Part shown: positions 18,303-27,247 of the stretch, piece by piece
Position numbering within the stretch: the stretch's first letter is position 1
Layout: the number at the start of each line of letters is the position of its first letter
Assembly: GCA_013297875.1 (NCBI GenBank)
Contig: JAAFIW010000008.1
Coordinates: 1-64,000 of the forward strand
DNA: 64,000 bases
Reading direction: 5' to 3'
DNA from: Comamonadaceae bacterium
Lineage (GTDB): Bacteria > Pseudomonadota > Gammaproteobacteria > Burkholderiales > Burkholderiaceae_C
Notes under the pieces: generated by a model
Told to the model about the DNA's origin: nothing
Seen by the model: the letters and a program-made list of their open reading frames with translations, nothing else
Databases searched by the model: none
Position numbers and translations under genes: made by a program

Positions 18303-19111
18303 ACGCGCCCCATCACGCGGTGGATGCATCCATGGACTCCCACCCCATCGCCCCCGACATCCGCGCGCAAATCATGGACAAGCTCGCGGCAGTCGAGCGC
18401 GAGCATGGCGTGCGGGTGGTCTATGCCTGCGAGTCGGGCAGCCGGGGCTGGGGTTTTGCGTCGCCAGATTCGGACTACGACGTGCGCTTTATCTACGTTC
18501 GCCCGGTGCGCGAGTACCTGCGCATCTGGCCCATGCGCGACGTGATCGAAGAAGTGCCCGGCCCGGTGTTTGATGTGAATGGCTGGGACTTGCGCAAGGC
18601 TTTGCAGCTGCTGGCCAAGGGCAATGCAACGCTGGTGGAGTGGCTGTCGTCGCCCGTGGTCTACCGGGAAGATGCGGCGCTCGTGGCACGGCTACGCGCG
18701 GCGTCAGCCCAGGTTTACCAGCCGGTGCGCGGCTTTCACCACTACCTGCACATGGCGCGCGGCAACTACCGGGAGTATTTGCAAGGCGAGCAGGTGCGGG
18801 CCAAAAAATACCTGTATGTGCTGCGCCCCCTTCTGGCGGCGCAGTGGAGCCTGCGCATGCGCCAAGCACCCCCCATGCGCTTTGAATCGATGGTGGAAGC
18901 GATGGTGCAAGACCCGGCCGTATTGGCCGAGATTGCCGACTTGCTGCGCGAAAAGCGAGCGGTTGCCGAGAGCGATCTGATGCCCCGCAAACCGCACCTC
19001 AATGCGTTTATTGACGCATCTTTGGCCGCGCTGGCAAATGCTGCGCCAGTGTCTGAGCCGCCCGACTTGGTGGTGCTGGATGCGCTGCTGCAGGATGCGT
19101 TGCTGCCCTAA
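18299..19111 (+). CDS. RlaP-like predicted nucleotidyltransferase
   Basis: 270 residues. The polymerase-beta-like active site reads GSRGWGFASPDSDYDVRFIY: the GS-X-X-G helix and the D-X-D metal pair. Length and downstream helices (GFHHYLHMARGNYREYL, KKYLYVLRPLLAAQW) fit the RlaP family (PF10127), linked in some bacteria to RNA repair. The GTG at 18299 overlaps the stop of the restriction gene (GTGA), suggesting coupling; an in-frame ATG at 18332 also removes little. Substrate unknown. The overlap may mean co-expression with the restriction system, an inference only. Confidence 0.75.
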   Translation: MNAPHHAVDASMDSHPIAPDIRAQIMDKLAAVEREHGVRVVYACESGSRGWGFASPDSDYDVRFIYVRPVREYLRIWPMRDVIEEVPGPVFDVNGWDLRKALQLLAKGNATLVEWLSSPVVYREDAALVARLRAASAQVYQPVRGFHHYLHMARGNYREYLQGEQVRAKKYLYVLRPLLAAQWSLRMRQAPPMRFESMVEAMVQDPAVLAEIADLLREKRAVAESDLMPRKPHLNAFIDASLAALANAAPVSEPPDLVVLDALLQDALLP

Positions 19112-19199
19112 GGACGCTCTACATCACCCTTGACCTGACGGGGAGCCCAAGCGCAGTCGGCTATGGCGACCAATCGGTGTGACGGGTAGGGTGGCATTC

Positions 19200-19255
19200 G
19201 CTATGTTTTATATAGCTGTTTGAGCAGACAATCTATGGGCAACAAGCCATTTTCA
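19200..19255 (+). repeat. TAGCTGCTTGAGCA element, copy 5
   Basis: GCTATGTTTTATATAGCTGT then TTGAGCAGACAATCTATGGG and AACAAGCCATTTTC. Lies in the leader of the next gene. Confidence 0.75.
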
Positions 19256-19271
19256 CCATCAAATCAAAACC

Positions 19272-19757
19272 ATGACCCCATCAGAAGCAGACCCCATCAA
19301 AACCCAGGAGCCGCGCCGCTGGGTGGCCGATGGCTGGACGGCGCAGGTCATCAAAAACGAAGACGATGACGGCTGGGCGGTTGCGATGACACCGGATGGC
19401 CAGACCGAGCCCGCGCTGGTGGGCCCCTGGACCATGGGCCGCGACAAAAAGAACCCCAAGCCGCTGGACGGCCCGGCCTTCAGCACCCTGGTGAAAACCG
19501 CCAGCGAGTTTGTGCGGCGGCACGAGCAGCAACTGCATGCGTCGCTGCACCAGAGCATCACCGTCACGGCCAAGGGTCAGCGCGTCACCGTGAGCCTGGA
19601 CATCGTGCCTGACGACGAAAACCCCACAGCCACCTTGAGTGCGCACAACGAAGGCGGCGACCTGCTGGCCAGGCAGCGGGTGGCACCGTCGTTCAAGCTG
19701 AACCGCAGCAGCGCTGTGGCTTGGGCTGACGGTGGGTTTGCACGGCCTAAACCATGA
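19272..19757 (+). CDS. Hypothetical protein, 161 residues
   Basis: Not recognised. Soluble, no signal peptide or membrane segment. It is Trp/Asp-rich near the N-terminus (RRWVADGWTAQVIKNEDDDGWAVAM), with a central helix (LVKTASEFVRRHEQQLHASL) and a C-terminal beta-rich part (ITVTAKGQRVTVSLDIVPDDE). Codon use is like its neighbours, so it is probably a real gene. It converges on the hydrolase gene with 12 bp between stops. Confidence 0.6.
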   Translation: MTPSEADPIKTQEPRRWVADGWTAQVIKNEDDDGWAVAMTPDGQTEPALVGPWTMGRDKKNPKPLDGPAFSTLVKTASEFVRRHEQQLHASLHQSITVTAKGQRVTVSLDIVPDDENPTATLSAHNEGGDLLARQRVAPSFKLNRSSAVAWADGGFARPKP

Positions 19758-19769
19758 AGCTTGGCCGTT

Positions 19770-20753
19770 TCAGCTGCGCACAAACGCCAACACGGCCTGC
19801 ACGCAGCCCTCGTCGGCCAGGATGGCCAGATGCCCCAGTTGCTTGGCTTCGTGCAGGCCAATGGTCGGGCTTTGCGCGGCCATGCTGGCGCTGTGTTTGA
19901 AGGCGGTGATTTTGTCGGCCCTGTCGTGCACGATCAGCACCTGGGTGTGCGGGATTTGCTGGTACAGCGGGGCCAGCGCATCGGGCATGAAGTCGCTGAA
20001 TCTTTTGCCCGATGAACGCTCCAGCCCCTCTTGCAAAGCAGCGCGAACCTCATCGGACAGAAGGTGGGCTTTGGCCCACAGACCTGACAGCTTGAGGGTG
20101 TCGTAAAACGGGGCCAACAGCACCAGACGCTTGACCGCAATCTGGCGGTTGGCCACCGCCCAACTGGCAGCGGCCCCGCCCAGCGAATGGCCCACCAGCA
20201 CGTCAATTGGGCCTGACGCTTTTTGCACATGGGCGGCAACAGTGAGCAGGGTGGCCAGTGCCACCGGCAAGCCACTGATCTCGCCCTGGCTGCCGCCGTG
20301 AGCCAGGTGGTCAAACGCATGGACTTCATAGCCCGCTTGCAGCGCCTGTTCAATCAGCAGCGCAAAATTCAGCGCATAGCCCTCCCAGCCATGGCACAGC
20401 AGCATTCGCCCGCGCGACACGCCGGTGGCCGACCAGCGGTAGCACTGCACGTCCAGCCCGTCGTGCTGCACGGTGTAGCGCTGGGCGCGGTCCAGCAGGC
20501 TGCGCAGTGGCGGCTCCGCAGTACGCCACTGGGTGGTTTTCCAGCCAAAGTAGCGCTGCGTGTCTTCCCGCAAACGGGCCAGATCGGGCTTGCGGCGGGC
20601 CGACGCAGGTGGCGTGCAAAAGGCTTGCACCACCACAGCCTGCAACGGCGCAGGCCCTTGTTTGGCCGCCTGGTTGATGTGGCGGCGCACCTTCAGCACA
20701 GCGGCCGCAAAACGCAGCATGTCGCCGCCGGTGGGGTTGAGCATTTCCAGCAT
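19770..20753 (-). CDS. Alpha/beta hydrolase
   Basis: 327 residues. Alpha/beta-hydrolase features in order: oxyanion region LLCHGWEG (about residue 119), nucleophile elbow GHSLGG (about 190), acid HDRADKIT (about 275) and catalytic His in KQLGHLAIL (about 304). Substrate cannot be named. The gene is divergent from a MarR regulator across 79 bp containing a strong inverted repeat, so MarR control is likely. Other Met codons near the N-terminus leave the exact start open. Confidence 0.82.
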   Translation of the reverse strand: MLEMLNPTGGDMLRFAAAVLKVRRHINQAAKQGPAPLQAVVVQAFCTPPASARRKPDLARLREDTQRYFGWKTTQWRTAEPPLRSLLDRAQRYTVQHDGLDVQCYRWSATGVSRGRMLLCHGWEGYALNFALLIEQALQAGYEVHAFDHLAHGGSQGEISGLPVALATLLTVAAHVQKASGPIDVLVGHSLGGAAASWAVANRQIAVKRLVLLAPFYDTLKLSGLWAKAHLLSDEVRAALQEGLERSSGKRFSDFMPDALAPLYQQIPHTQVLIVHDRADKITAFKHSASMAAQSPTIGLHEAKQLGHLAILADEGCVQAVLAFVRS

Positions 20754-20777
20754 GGTGTGATCCGTGAAGTAGGTTTA

Positions 20778-20823
20778 AAATTGGTTCGTAATCACACCAT
20801 TATAGTTCATTAACGAACGAATT
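20778..20823. promoter_or_regulatory. Candidate MarR operator
   Basis: AATTGGTTCGTAAT (about 20779-20792) and ATTAACGAACGAATT (20809-20823) are inverted copies with a 16-base spacer, between the divergent hydrolase and marR genes and within 10 bases of the marR start. Binding by the neighbouring MarR is inferred. Confidence 0.55.
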
Positions 20824-20832
20824 ATCAACACC

Positions 20833-21306
20833 ATGCCTGTATCCAAAAAAACACACCCCTATGACGCTGCGCAGGGCCTGGGTGCGTGGTTGGCCGTGGT
20901 GCGCACCTACCAAAAGTGTGTCGAGGTGTTGACGGCCCGCATCAAGCCGCTGGGGCTGAAGCTGGCGCAGCACGACGTGTTGATGAGCCTGTTGCACACG
21001 ACTGAAAAAACCCAGCAGCAGCTGGCCGAAACCAGCTTTGTGACCAAGAGCCACATGAGCGCGGTGCTGGCTGACATGGAGCAACTGGGTTGGATCAGCC
21101 GCACCGGTAGCGCCAGCGACAAGCGCAGCAAATCCATCACCCTCACGCCCACTGGCCTGGCGCTGGCGCACCAGGCTTTTGCTGTGCAGGCTGAGGTGGT
21201 GCGCACCATGATGGCCCCGCTGACCCCTCAACAGATTGCCGATTTGCTGCACGTGTCACGCGAAGGCTATAGGGCGCTGAGCAGCAATGCCTTGGTCGAT
21301 GATTGA
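20833..21306 (+). CDS. MarR-family transcriptional regulator
   Basis: 157 residues with a winged helix: the recognition region TQQQLAETSFVTKSHMSAVLADMEQLGWI is followed by the wing RTGSASDKRSKSITLTPTG. MarR proteins are dimeric repressors released by small ligands. It is divergent from the hydrolase and just upstream of the formylglycine-enzyme-like gene (29 bp), so it may control both sides through the inverted repeat in front of it. The ligand is unknown. Confidence 0.87.
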   Translation: MPVSKKTHPYDAAQGLGAWLAVVRTYQKCVEVLTARIKPLGLKLAQHDVLMSLLHTTEKTQQQLAETSFVTKSHMSAVLADMEQLGWISRTGSASDKRSKSITLTPTGLALAHQAFAVQAEVVRTMMAPLTPQQIADLLHVSREGYRALSSNALVDD

Positions 21307-21335
21307 TCTGCCGCACAACCGCGAAAGGCACACCC

Positions 21336-22085
21336 ATGAGTTGGTTAAAAAACGCTGCCCTTGTTGTTCTGTGCACGTCGCTGACCGCTGCCCACAGCCA
21401 GACTGCCCCGCCGGTGCAGCCCATGCAGCCGATGGGCCGTTTCGAGATAGACCGCACCGAGGTCAGCATCGGCCAGTTTCAGCGCTTTGTAGACGCCACC
21501 CAAACCGTGACCGCCGCCGAGCGTGCAGGCGGTGGCAGCACCTATGAAGCCGGCTGGCAGCAGCGCCGCGGCTGGACCTGGCGCGCGCCATTTGGCCAGC
21601 CGGGCCATGCCAACGAGCCGGCGGTCCACATCAACTACCGGGAGGCGCAAGCCTTTTGCCAGTGGGCCGGCAAGCGCTTGCCCACCGACGCCGAATGGGG
21701 TGAGGCCGCCTACACCGAGCGCCGGGCCAAGCCACCGGCCGGCTTCGTGACGGGCCGCACCTATGCCTACCCCACCGGTGACAGCCCGCAAGGTGCCAAT
21801 TGCCTGGGCGATTGCGGCAGCGTGGCCACGGTGAGCAACGCCGTCACCAGCCGTGGCAAGGGCCATGCGATGGTGGGCAGCACGCGCATGGGCGTCAATG
21901 GTTTGTATGACATGGGCGGCAATGCCTGGGAATGGGTTGACAGCGGCCCGGGGGCCGACAAGCGCACGCGGGGTGGAAGTTGGTGGTACGGTGCCAGCGC
22001 CATGCAAGACAACCACCACCAAAGCAAGCCCGCCGACACCTCGGTGGTGTACATCGGTTTTCGCTGCGCCAAGGACACACCCTAA
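21336..22085 (+). CDS. Secreted formylglycine-generating-enzyme (SUMF1) family protein
   Basis: 249 residues from the ATG at 21336 (AAAGG upstream). The N-terminal MSWLKNAALVVLCTSLTAAHSQ is a signal peptide. SUMF1/FGE-sulfatase landmarks: FEIDRTEVSIGQFQRF, AVHINYREAQAFCQWAGKRLPTDAEWGEAAY, GLYDMGGNAWEW, RGGSWW and the terminal GFRCAKD. The family oxidises cysteine to formylglycine in sulfatases or serves other surface roles. No sulfatase gene is in the window, so the substrate is open. Probably co-transcribed with marR. Confidence 0.83.
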   Translation: MSWLKNAALVVLCTSLTAAHSQTAPPVQPMQPMGRFEIDRTEVSIGQFQRFVDATQTVTAAERAGGGSTYEAGWQQRRGWTWRAPFGQPGHANEPAVHINYREAQAFCQWAGKRLPTDAEWGEAAYTERRAKPPAGFVTGRTYAYPTGDSPQGANCLGDCGSVATVSNAVTSRGKGHAMVGSTRMGVNGLYDMGGNAWEWVDSGPGADKRTRGGSWWYGASAMQDNHHQSKPADTSVVYIGFRCAKDTP

Positions 22086-22091
22086 CGATCC

Positions 22092-23003
22092 TCAAGCCGG
22101 TGCCGCCGCCCCCACCTTGGCTGCATCGCGGGCCAGTGCTTCACGGGTGGCATTTTTGCGATACCAGACGGTGACGGCTGAGCTGGTCAGCACAATAAAC
22201 AGGCTGTAGAGCACGGGGATCAGCAGCACCTGCTGCTGCAATTCCCCCTTGAAGGTGAGCGTGACGATCAACACAGCCAGAGGGCCGTTTTGAATACCCG
22301 TCTCCAGGCTGATGGTGCGAGAACGGTTGTTGTCTTGCTTGAGCAGCCGCGCCAACCAGTAACCCAACAGCATGCCAAACAAACCGAGCCCGACGGCTGC
22401 AAAGAACACCGGCCACGGCGTGGACAGCAGCAGCTGGTAGTTGCGCGGCACCCATGACACGATCAGGAACAGGATCACGAAAATGCCCAGCATCGAACCA
22501 ATCAGTTCGATGGTGGCCCCCACATTCGGGTTGACCTTGCGCAGAACCATGCCCAGGATGGTGGGCACCAGCAGCACCACCAGCACCTGCGCCACGTTGG
22601 CCGCCGGAATGGCGAACTCACCGGTCACGCCTGCCAGCTTGCTGTAAAAGGCGATCAGCAGTGGCACGGCAGCAATGGCCACCAAGGTGGACACGCTGGT
22701 CATCATGATGGACAGGGCCAGCGCACCCTTGCTGAAATACGTAAAGATGTTGGAGGTGGTGCCGCCCGGCATGCAGCCCATCAGAATCAGGCCCACTGCC
22801 AGCGCGGGCGGCAAACCCAGCAGCACCGCCAGCAGATAGCCCAAAAACGGCATCACGCCATACTGGCACACGATGCCAACAATCACCCCCTTGGGTTTCT
22901 TGAAGGCAATCAGAAAGTCGCGAAACGTCAGCGACGCACCCATGCCCAACATGATGACCATCATCATCACGCCCAGCAGCTTGGTTTCAAGTTCGGTCAA
23001 CAT
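22092..23003 (-). CDS. Bile acid:sodium symporter (BASS) family transporter
   Basis: 303 residues, about nine to ten transmembrane helices. BASS signatures: GCMPGGTTSNIFTYFSKG (around residue 76) and SLETGIQNGPLA (around 231). The family co-transports organic anions with Na+; the substrate is not predictable. It starts 12 bp after fadD on the same strand with AAAGGA upstream, suggesting an operon for uptake and activation of an organic acid. Confidence 0.87.
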   Translation of the reverse strand: MLTELETKLLGVMMMVIMLGMGASLTFRDFLIAFKKPKGVIVGIVCQYGVMPFLGYLLAVLLGLPPALAVGLILMGCMPGGTTSNIFTYFSKGALALSIMMTSVSTLVAIAAVPLLIAFYSKLAGVTGEFAIPAANVAQVLVVLLVPTILGMVLRKVNPNVGATIELIGSMLGIFVILFLIVSWVPRNYQLLLSTPWPVFFAAVGLGLFGMLLGYWLARLLKQDNNRSRTISLETGIQNGPLAVLIVTLTFKGELQQQVLLIPVLYSLFIVLTSSAVTVWYRKNATREALARDAAKVGAAAPA

Positions 23004-23015
23004 GGGGGTAGTCCT

Positions 23016-24767
23016 TTATTTCTTGTTGAATTCGGCTTTGACTTCGACCTTCAAGTCCTTGCGAAGAATCTTGCCCACCGGTGACTTGGGTAGCTCGTCG
23101 CGAAACACGATGGACTTGGGAATCTTGTAGTCGGTCAGCAGGGTCTTGCAGTGGGCCAGCACCGCCTCTTTCGTCAGTTCACCTGCAAATTCGGGGTTCT
23201 TGACCACATAGGCGCGCACCGCCTCACCGGTCTTGGCATCGGGCACACCCACCACTGCCGCCTCCAGCACCGCGTCCATTTTGGCCAGCGCGTCTTCAAT
23301 TTCGTTGGGATACACGTTGAACCCGGAGACCAGCACCAGGTCTTTTTTGCGGTCCACGATCTTGAAGTAACCCTGCGTGTCCATCACGGCCACATCGCCG
23401 GTGTACAGCCAGCCATCCTTGAGCACGGCTGCTGTTTCATCGGGTCGTTGCCAGTAGCCCCGCATGGTTTGCGGGCCGCGCACGATCAGTTCACCCGGCT
23501 CTCCGGCCGCCACCGGTTCACCGGCGTCATTCACCAGGCGTACCTCGGTGCCGGGCACGGGAATGCCAATGCTGTCGGGCTTGGCCACGCCACTCAAGGG
23601 GTTGAAGGTCACCACCGGCGAGCATTCGGTCAGGCCAAAGCCTTCGGCAATGCGCGTGCCCGTGATCTGCTGCCAGCGCTGCGCCACGGCGTTGTGCAGG
23701 GCGGTTCCACCGGCGATGGCGGCTTTCAGATGCTTGGGCGGGAAGGCGGTGAACCATTCTTCGTTCATCAGGCCATTGAACAGGGTGTTCACGCCCGTGA
23801 TCCAGGTGATGGGGTAGTTTTCAATCGCGCGCTGCAGGTTTTGCACCGGGCGCGGGCTGGGGATCAAAACGTTGTGCCCGCCGATGTCCACAAAGCACAA
23901 CAGGTTGGCTGTGAACGCGAAGATGTGATACAGCGGCAGCGCGGTCAGCACGCATTCGTCTGCGCCCATGTGTGACTTGCCCATGGCCAGCACCTGATCC
24001 ACATTGGCCAGCATGTTGGCATGGGTGAGCATGGCACCCTTGCTCACGCCGGTGGTGCCACCGGTGTATTGCAGGGCCACGATGTCTTGTGCCGCAACGG
24101 CTTTCCACCAGCCAGCAACCTGCCCTGGTTTGTTGCCCGCCATTCCGGCTTGCAGCGCCTTGTTCAATCGCTCGATGGACTGCGGCAGCGTTGGAATCGG
24201 TGGCAGCACCTTGCTCCAGACCTTTTGCACACCGCGCACGATCAGGTTGGGCACGGCCGGGAACAGCTCGGACACGCCCGCCAGCACCACCCGCTCAATC
24301 GCGGTTTTGGGCAGCACCTCAGCCAGCTTGTCGGCAAACATGTCCACGATCACCAGCACCCGGGCACCCGAGTCTTTGAACTGATGCGCCATTTCGCTGG
24401 GGGTGTACAAGGGGTTGGTGTTGACCAGCACACAACCGGCCTTGAACACACCAAACGCCACCACCGGATAAGCCAACCCGTTGGGCAACTGCACCGCGAC
24501 CCGGTCACCGGCGTTCAGACCACAGACCTGGCGCAGATAGACGGCAAACGCATCTGACAACTGCCCGAGCTGCTGGTAGCTCAAGCTGCCGTTCATGCCA
24601 TTGGGCACCACGGCGGTAAAGGCCTTTTTGCTGCCATAGCGGGTGCAGGCCTGGTCGACCAGATGGGCCAGGTTTTGGTACCGGGGCGGCGGGAGTTGAG
24701 GTTCAATGGCCTTGCCGTAGGCAGATTGCCAGGGTTGGGCATCAAAGGTGGGCGCGTCAGCCATCAT
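23016..24767 (-). CDS. fadD: Long-chain fatty acid-CoA ligase
   Basis: 583 residues, full-length acyl-adenylate-forming enzyme. The P-loop-like motif LQYTGGTTGVSKGAM, the GFGLTECSPVV acyl-binding motif, YTGDVAVMDTQGYFKIVDRKKD, and the C-terminal catalytic Lys in KSPVGKILRKDLK are visible. It activates fatty acids with ATP and CoA. It heads a two-gene minus-strand operon with the BASS transporter. ATG codons at 24767 and 24764 are both possible. Confidence 0.88.
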   Translation of the reverse strand: MMADAPTFDAQPWQSAYGKAIEPQLPPPRYQNLAHLVDQACTRYGSKKAFTAVVPNGMNGSLSYQQLGQLSDAFAVYLRQVCGLNAGDRVAVQLPNGLAYPVVAFGVFKAGCVLVNTNPLYTPSEMAHQFKDSGARVLVIVDMFADKLAEVLPKTAIERVVLAGVSELFPAVPNLIVRGVQKVWSKVLPPIPTLPQSIERLNKALQAGMAGNKPGQVAGWWKAVAAQDIVALQYTGGTTGVSKGAMLTHANMLANVDQVLAMGKSHMGADECVLTALPLYHIFAFTANLLCFVDIGGHNVLIPSPRPVQNLQRAIENYPITWITGVNTLFNGLMNEEWFTAFPPKHLKAAIAGGTALHNAVAQRWQQITGTRIAEGFGLTECSPVVTFNPLSGVAKPDSIGIPVPGTEVRLVNDAGEPVAAGEPGELIVRGPQTMRGYWQRPDETAAVLKDGWLYTGDVAVMDTQGYFKIVDRKKDLVLVSGFNVYPNEIEDALAKMDAVLEAAVVGVPDAKTGEAVRAYVVKNPEFAGELTKEAVLAHCKTLLTDYKIPKSIVFRDELPKSPVGKILRKDLKVEVKAEFNKK

Positions 24768-25081
24768 GAAATTGTTTCCAGTGGTATTTCGGACGGCAAT
24801 TGTGTCCAGGCCACCTGCAATTGGCTAGATTTCAGGCCATCACCCTGACAAACTGTAAGACCTCTCCTCAGGGTTATCACCTGGTAGTTGGTGGAAAACA
24901 CCCTGCTGCAGCAAATGTTCCCGTGGCTTGGGTACGGACCGGACACAACCGCGCGGGCGGAGGTAGACCGCGGGCGGTACGAAGGTATCCGGTTTCGCGG
25001 GTCATGTTGTGGCCCGCGCGCACAGGCCCTGCACCGGTGCTACGATTTTTTTCCTATCTTTATTGATAAAAGGCCATTGCC
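24768..25081. other. Divergent intergenic region, 314 bp
   Basis: Between fadD and a plus-strand secreted-protein gene; no supported gene. It must hold both promoters. Visible structure: two direct GC-rich repeats, ACCGCGCGGGCGG and ACCGCGGGCGG (about 24949-24979), and a downstream GGCCCGCGCGC (about 25010-25022) that can pair with the first. Confidence 0.5.
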
Positions 25082-25813
25082 ATGAAGCTGCGTCGTCAAA
25101 TTGTTTTGTCGCCTCTGCTGGCCATGGCCAGCAACGCACTGGCCGCCACCGAAAGCGCCACTACCCAGCCGGCGGTGGTGCAGTTGAAGAACGACATCGT
25201 CAGGCTGGCGCAGTCGTATGCCGGACAAGGGGATCCTGATTTTTCAAAGCAGGCGTCGTTCCAGCCGTTGATTGACAGCTTGCTGGCGCTCCGGCCGCAG
25301 GCGCCCGTCAGCCAGCGCATTGCCACCATTGCAGGCCCCTGGCAGCAGATTTGGGGGCCTTACAACTACCGTGGCTCCGAGCGTACGGTCGATCCCGAAC
25401 TTGGTGTTAACGAGATTTACCAAGTGGTGCTCCCCAACGGCATCTACTACAACGTCACGCCGCTGTATGACCGGGGTGATCGCTCGCGCGAACGCATCGC
25501 GCTGTTGCGCGGCGAGTACAGGTTTGATGACACGCAGTCCAATGTGTTGTTGGTGCGTTTTGTTCGCTACCCCGGCCTGAGCAAAAGGCCGGCAGATGGA
25601 ACCCAACTGTTTGAGCTGCCGGGTTTACTGGAAAGAGGCGAGATCACCAGCGATATCAACGTCGTGCCCACCTGGATCGTGCGAATCTTATTTGGCGGCG
25701 GCGCTTTGAAAGAGGTCTACACCGATGCAGGTTTGCGCATTTTGTACGGAGCAAGTAGCAACAAATTCGACAAGCCTGCGCTCTACATCATGAACCGGGT
25801 GACCCAGGCTTGA
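25082..25813 (+). CDS. Secreted PAP/fibrillin-like protein
   Basis: 243 residues. A signal peptide ends ALA-A near residue 22. The rest resembles the PAP/fibrillin (plastid-lipid-associated) fold: a helix VQLKNDIVRLAQSY with a PLIDSLLAL segment, GPWQQIWGPY, a beta-barrel and the closing LRILYG...ALYIMNRV. In plants and cyanobacteria these proteins bind hydrophobic molecules; here export to the periplasm is inferred. The assignment rests on motif resemblance only. Confidence 0.55.
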   Translation: MKLRRQIVLSPLLAMASNALAATESATTQPAVVQLKNDIVRLAQSYAGQGDPDFSKQASFQPLIDSLLALRPQAPVSQRIATIAGPWQQIWGPYNYRGSERTVDPELGVNEIYQVVLPNGIYYNVTPLYDRGDRSRERIALLRGEYRFDDTQSNVLLVRFVRYPGLSKRPADGTQLFELPGLLERGEITSDINVVPTWIVRILFGGGALKEVYTDAGLRILYGASSNKFDKPALYIMNRVTQA

Positions 25814-25819
25814 GGCTTC

Positions 25820-25885
25820 TCAATACGTATTGCGCCCCGCCATCACCCCGCCATCCACATCCCACACCGCGCGGGTCACCCAGGT
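25820..25885 (-). pseudogene. 3' stump of a short-chain dehydrogenase gene
   Basis: Read on the minus strand this gives TWVTRAVWDVDGGVMAGRNTY and a stop. The W-D-V-D-G-G-V-M-A-G-R-N ending is the typical C-terminus of classical SDR oxidoreductases. The frame meets a TAA directly upstream, so only about 22 codons remain. A TetR-type operator (25908-25925) lies 23 bp upstream, suggesting the body of the gene was deleted and its promoter region left. Confidence 0.65.
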
Positions 25886-25907
25886 TTATGACGAAATCCT
25901 CTAATTG

Positions 25908-25925
25908 TACCTACTAGTTGGTAGA
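25908..25925. promoter_or_regulatory. TetR-type operator, orphan copy
   Basis: TACCTACTAGTTGGTAGA, near-palindromic around ACTAGT and identical at 17 of 18 bases to the site in front of the cupin gene. It lies upstream of the SDR stump and downstream of tetR. Confidence 0.7.
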
Positions 25926-25984
25926 TAAAGCGCATCAAAAAATGACCTCGAAAGGTCGCCAGATGCCAGCCTAAAAACGCGTTT

Positions 25985-26569
25985 TCAGGCCAGCAAATAC
26001 CCCATCAATCCTTGCGTCACGGTTTGCGGTCCGCTGTCACTGCGCAGGCCGCGCCCCACCATCATGGCGCCTTCCAGCGCGCACAAAAACAGCATCGCGC
26101 GGCGCTGGGCTTCGTCTCGCGCAAGAGGCTTTTTGCCGGTGTGGCCAGTCGAGATCACATGGGCCAGCCAGGCCAGGTTGCGGTTGAAGAAGGCTTGCAC
26201 TTCATCGCCCACGGGCGGCGGCAAGTCTTCGGCCTCGGTGCCCAGAATGCCGCAGACGCACAAGCGCCGGTCTTGCGCATAGGTTTGCTCAAACAAGGCG
26301 GCATAGGCCTGCAGCCGCGCAGGCCCACCGGTGTGGGTTTGTTCAATGCCGTCCAGTGCATCAAAAAACCGCTGCGCAAAACGTTGCGCCATGGTGGCCA
26401 CCAGCTGCGCCTTGGTGGCAAAGTGGTGGTGAATGCTGGGCTTTTTAATGCCCACCTGCCGGGCAATGTCGTCGTATGAAAAGCCGTTGTAGCCAAAGCG
26501 CTGCACCAGGCCTTCGGCGGCGTCCAGCACCTTTTCGGCGGCGGGGGTGATTTCGCTGAAGTGCTTCAT
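25985..26569 (-). CDS. TetR-family transcriptional repressor
   Basis: 194 residues from the ATG at 26569, which overlaps the cupin stop (ATGA); a longer in-frame start at 26614 is less likely. TetR helix-turn-helix: VLDAAEGLVQRFGYNGFSYDDIARQVGIKKPSIHHHFATKAQLV split over about residues 10-55. The C-terminal ligand domain is not diagnostic. It is co-transcribed with the two-cupin gene, and the two 18-bp sites in this neighbourhood are its likely operators. Confidence 0.87.
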   Translation of the reverse strand: MKHFSEITPAAEKVLDAAEGLVQRFGYNGFSYDDIARQVGIKKPSIHHHFATKAQLVATMAQRFAQRFFDALDGIEQTHTGGPARLQAYAALFEQTYAQDRRLCVCGILGTEAEDLPPPVGDEVQAFFNRNLAWLAHVISTGHTGKKPLARDEAQRRAMLFLCALEGAMMVGRGLRSDSGPQTVTQGLMGYLLA

Positions 26570-27243
26570 GCGGACGTGTCGGGCAAGTGCCCCGTTTTGA
26601 CAAAAATCGTGCAACCTTCGCGGCTGAAGGGTTGGTGCTGGCTCAAGTGCGGGCTGCGAATCCAGCTACCTTCCGGGTAGCGGCCATGCTCGTCTTCAAA
26701 CACGCCCTGCACGACGTAAATTTCTTCGCCGCCGTGGTGGCGGTGCGGATTGAAAAATGTCTGAGGTGCCCAGCGCACCAGGGCTGTGTGCTCCGTGCCA
26801 AAGGCTGACAAAGGCAAGACCTGCAAACCTGGCACCAAGCCTGGATGCCAGGTCGCCAAGCGGGTATCAATCACGGTGCGGCTGAGGTCATCGGCCTGCA
26901 GATGCCGCAGCTTCACAAACAGCGTGCAACCGGCTTCGGTGAACGGGGAATGCTGAGACTGTGGTGGGTTCTTGATGTAGGTGCCAGGGCCGTAGTGGCC
27001 ATGCTCGTCTGAGAGCACGCCCTCCAGCACCAAAATTTCTTCGCCCAGGCCGTGGGTGTGCGCGGGAAAGCGGGCACCAGGCGCGTAGCGCACCACGGAC
27101 GTTGCCCGCGCCACCTCGTCGCCAATGCGCTCGATCTGGCGGCGTGACACCCCCGGTGTAGGCGATGCTTGCCAGGGCAGGGATGTGGTGTTGACTACCG
27201 TGCGGTCGGAGAGATCAGCATTCAGCAGGGTGGGCGAATTCAT
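26566..27243 (-). CDS. Double-cupin protein (ChrR cupin-like)
   Basis: 225 residues with two cupin barrels. The first (about 50-105) has FPAHTHGLGEEILVLEG and the second (about 160-212) NPHRHHGGEEIYVVQG, each with the His-His/Glu/His metal set and a following Y-P-E/GPGTYIKNP turn. The layout resembles ChrR-type cupins, which bind metal and sense or process small molecules. It is translated just before tetR with a 4-base overlap. The TetR-type operator is 4 bases upstream of its ATG and would block expression when occupied. Confidence 0.83.
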   Translation of the reverse strand: MNSPTLLNADLSDRTVVNTTSLPWQASPTPGVSRRQIERIGDEVARATSVVRYAPGARFPAHTHGLGEEILVLEGVLSDEHGHYGPGTYIKNPPQSQHSPFTEAGCTLFVKLRHLQADDLSRTVIDTRLATWHPGLVPGLQVLPLSAFGTEHTALVRWAPQTFFNPHRHHGGEEIYVVQGVFEDEHGRYPEGSWIRSPHLSQHQPFSREGCTIFVKTGHLPDTSA

Positions 27244-27247
27244 AAAT

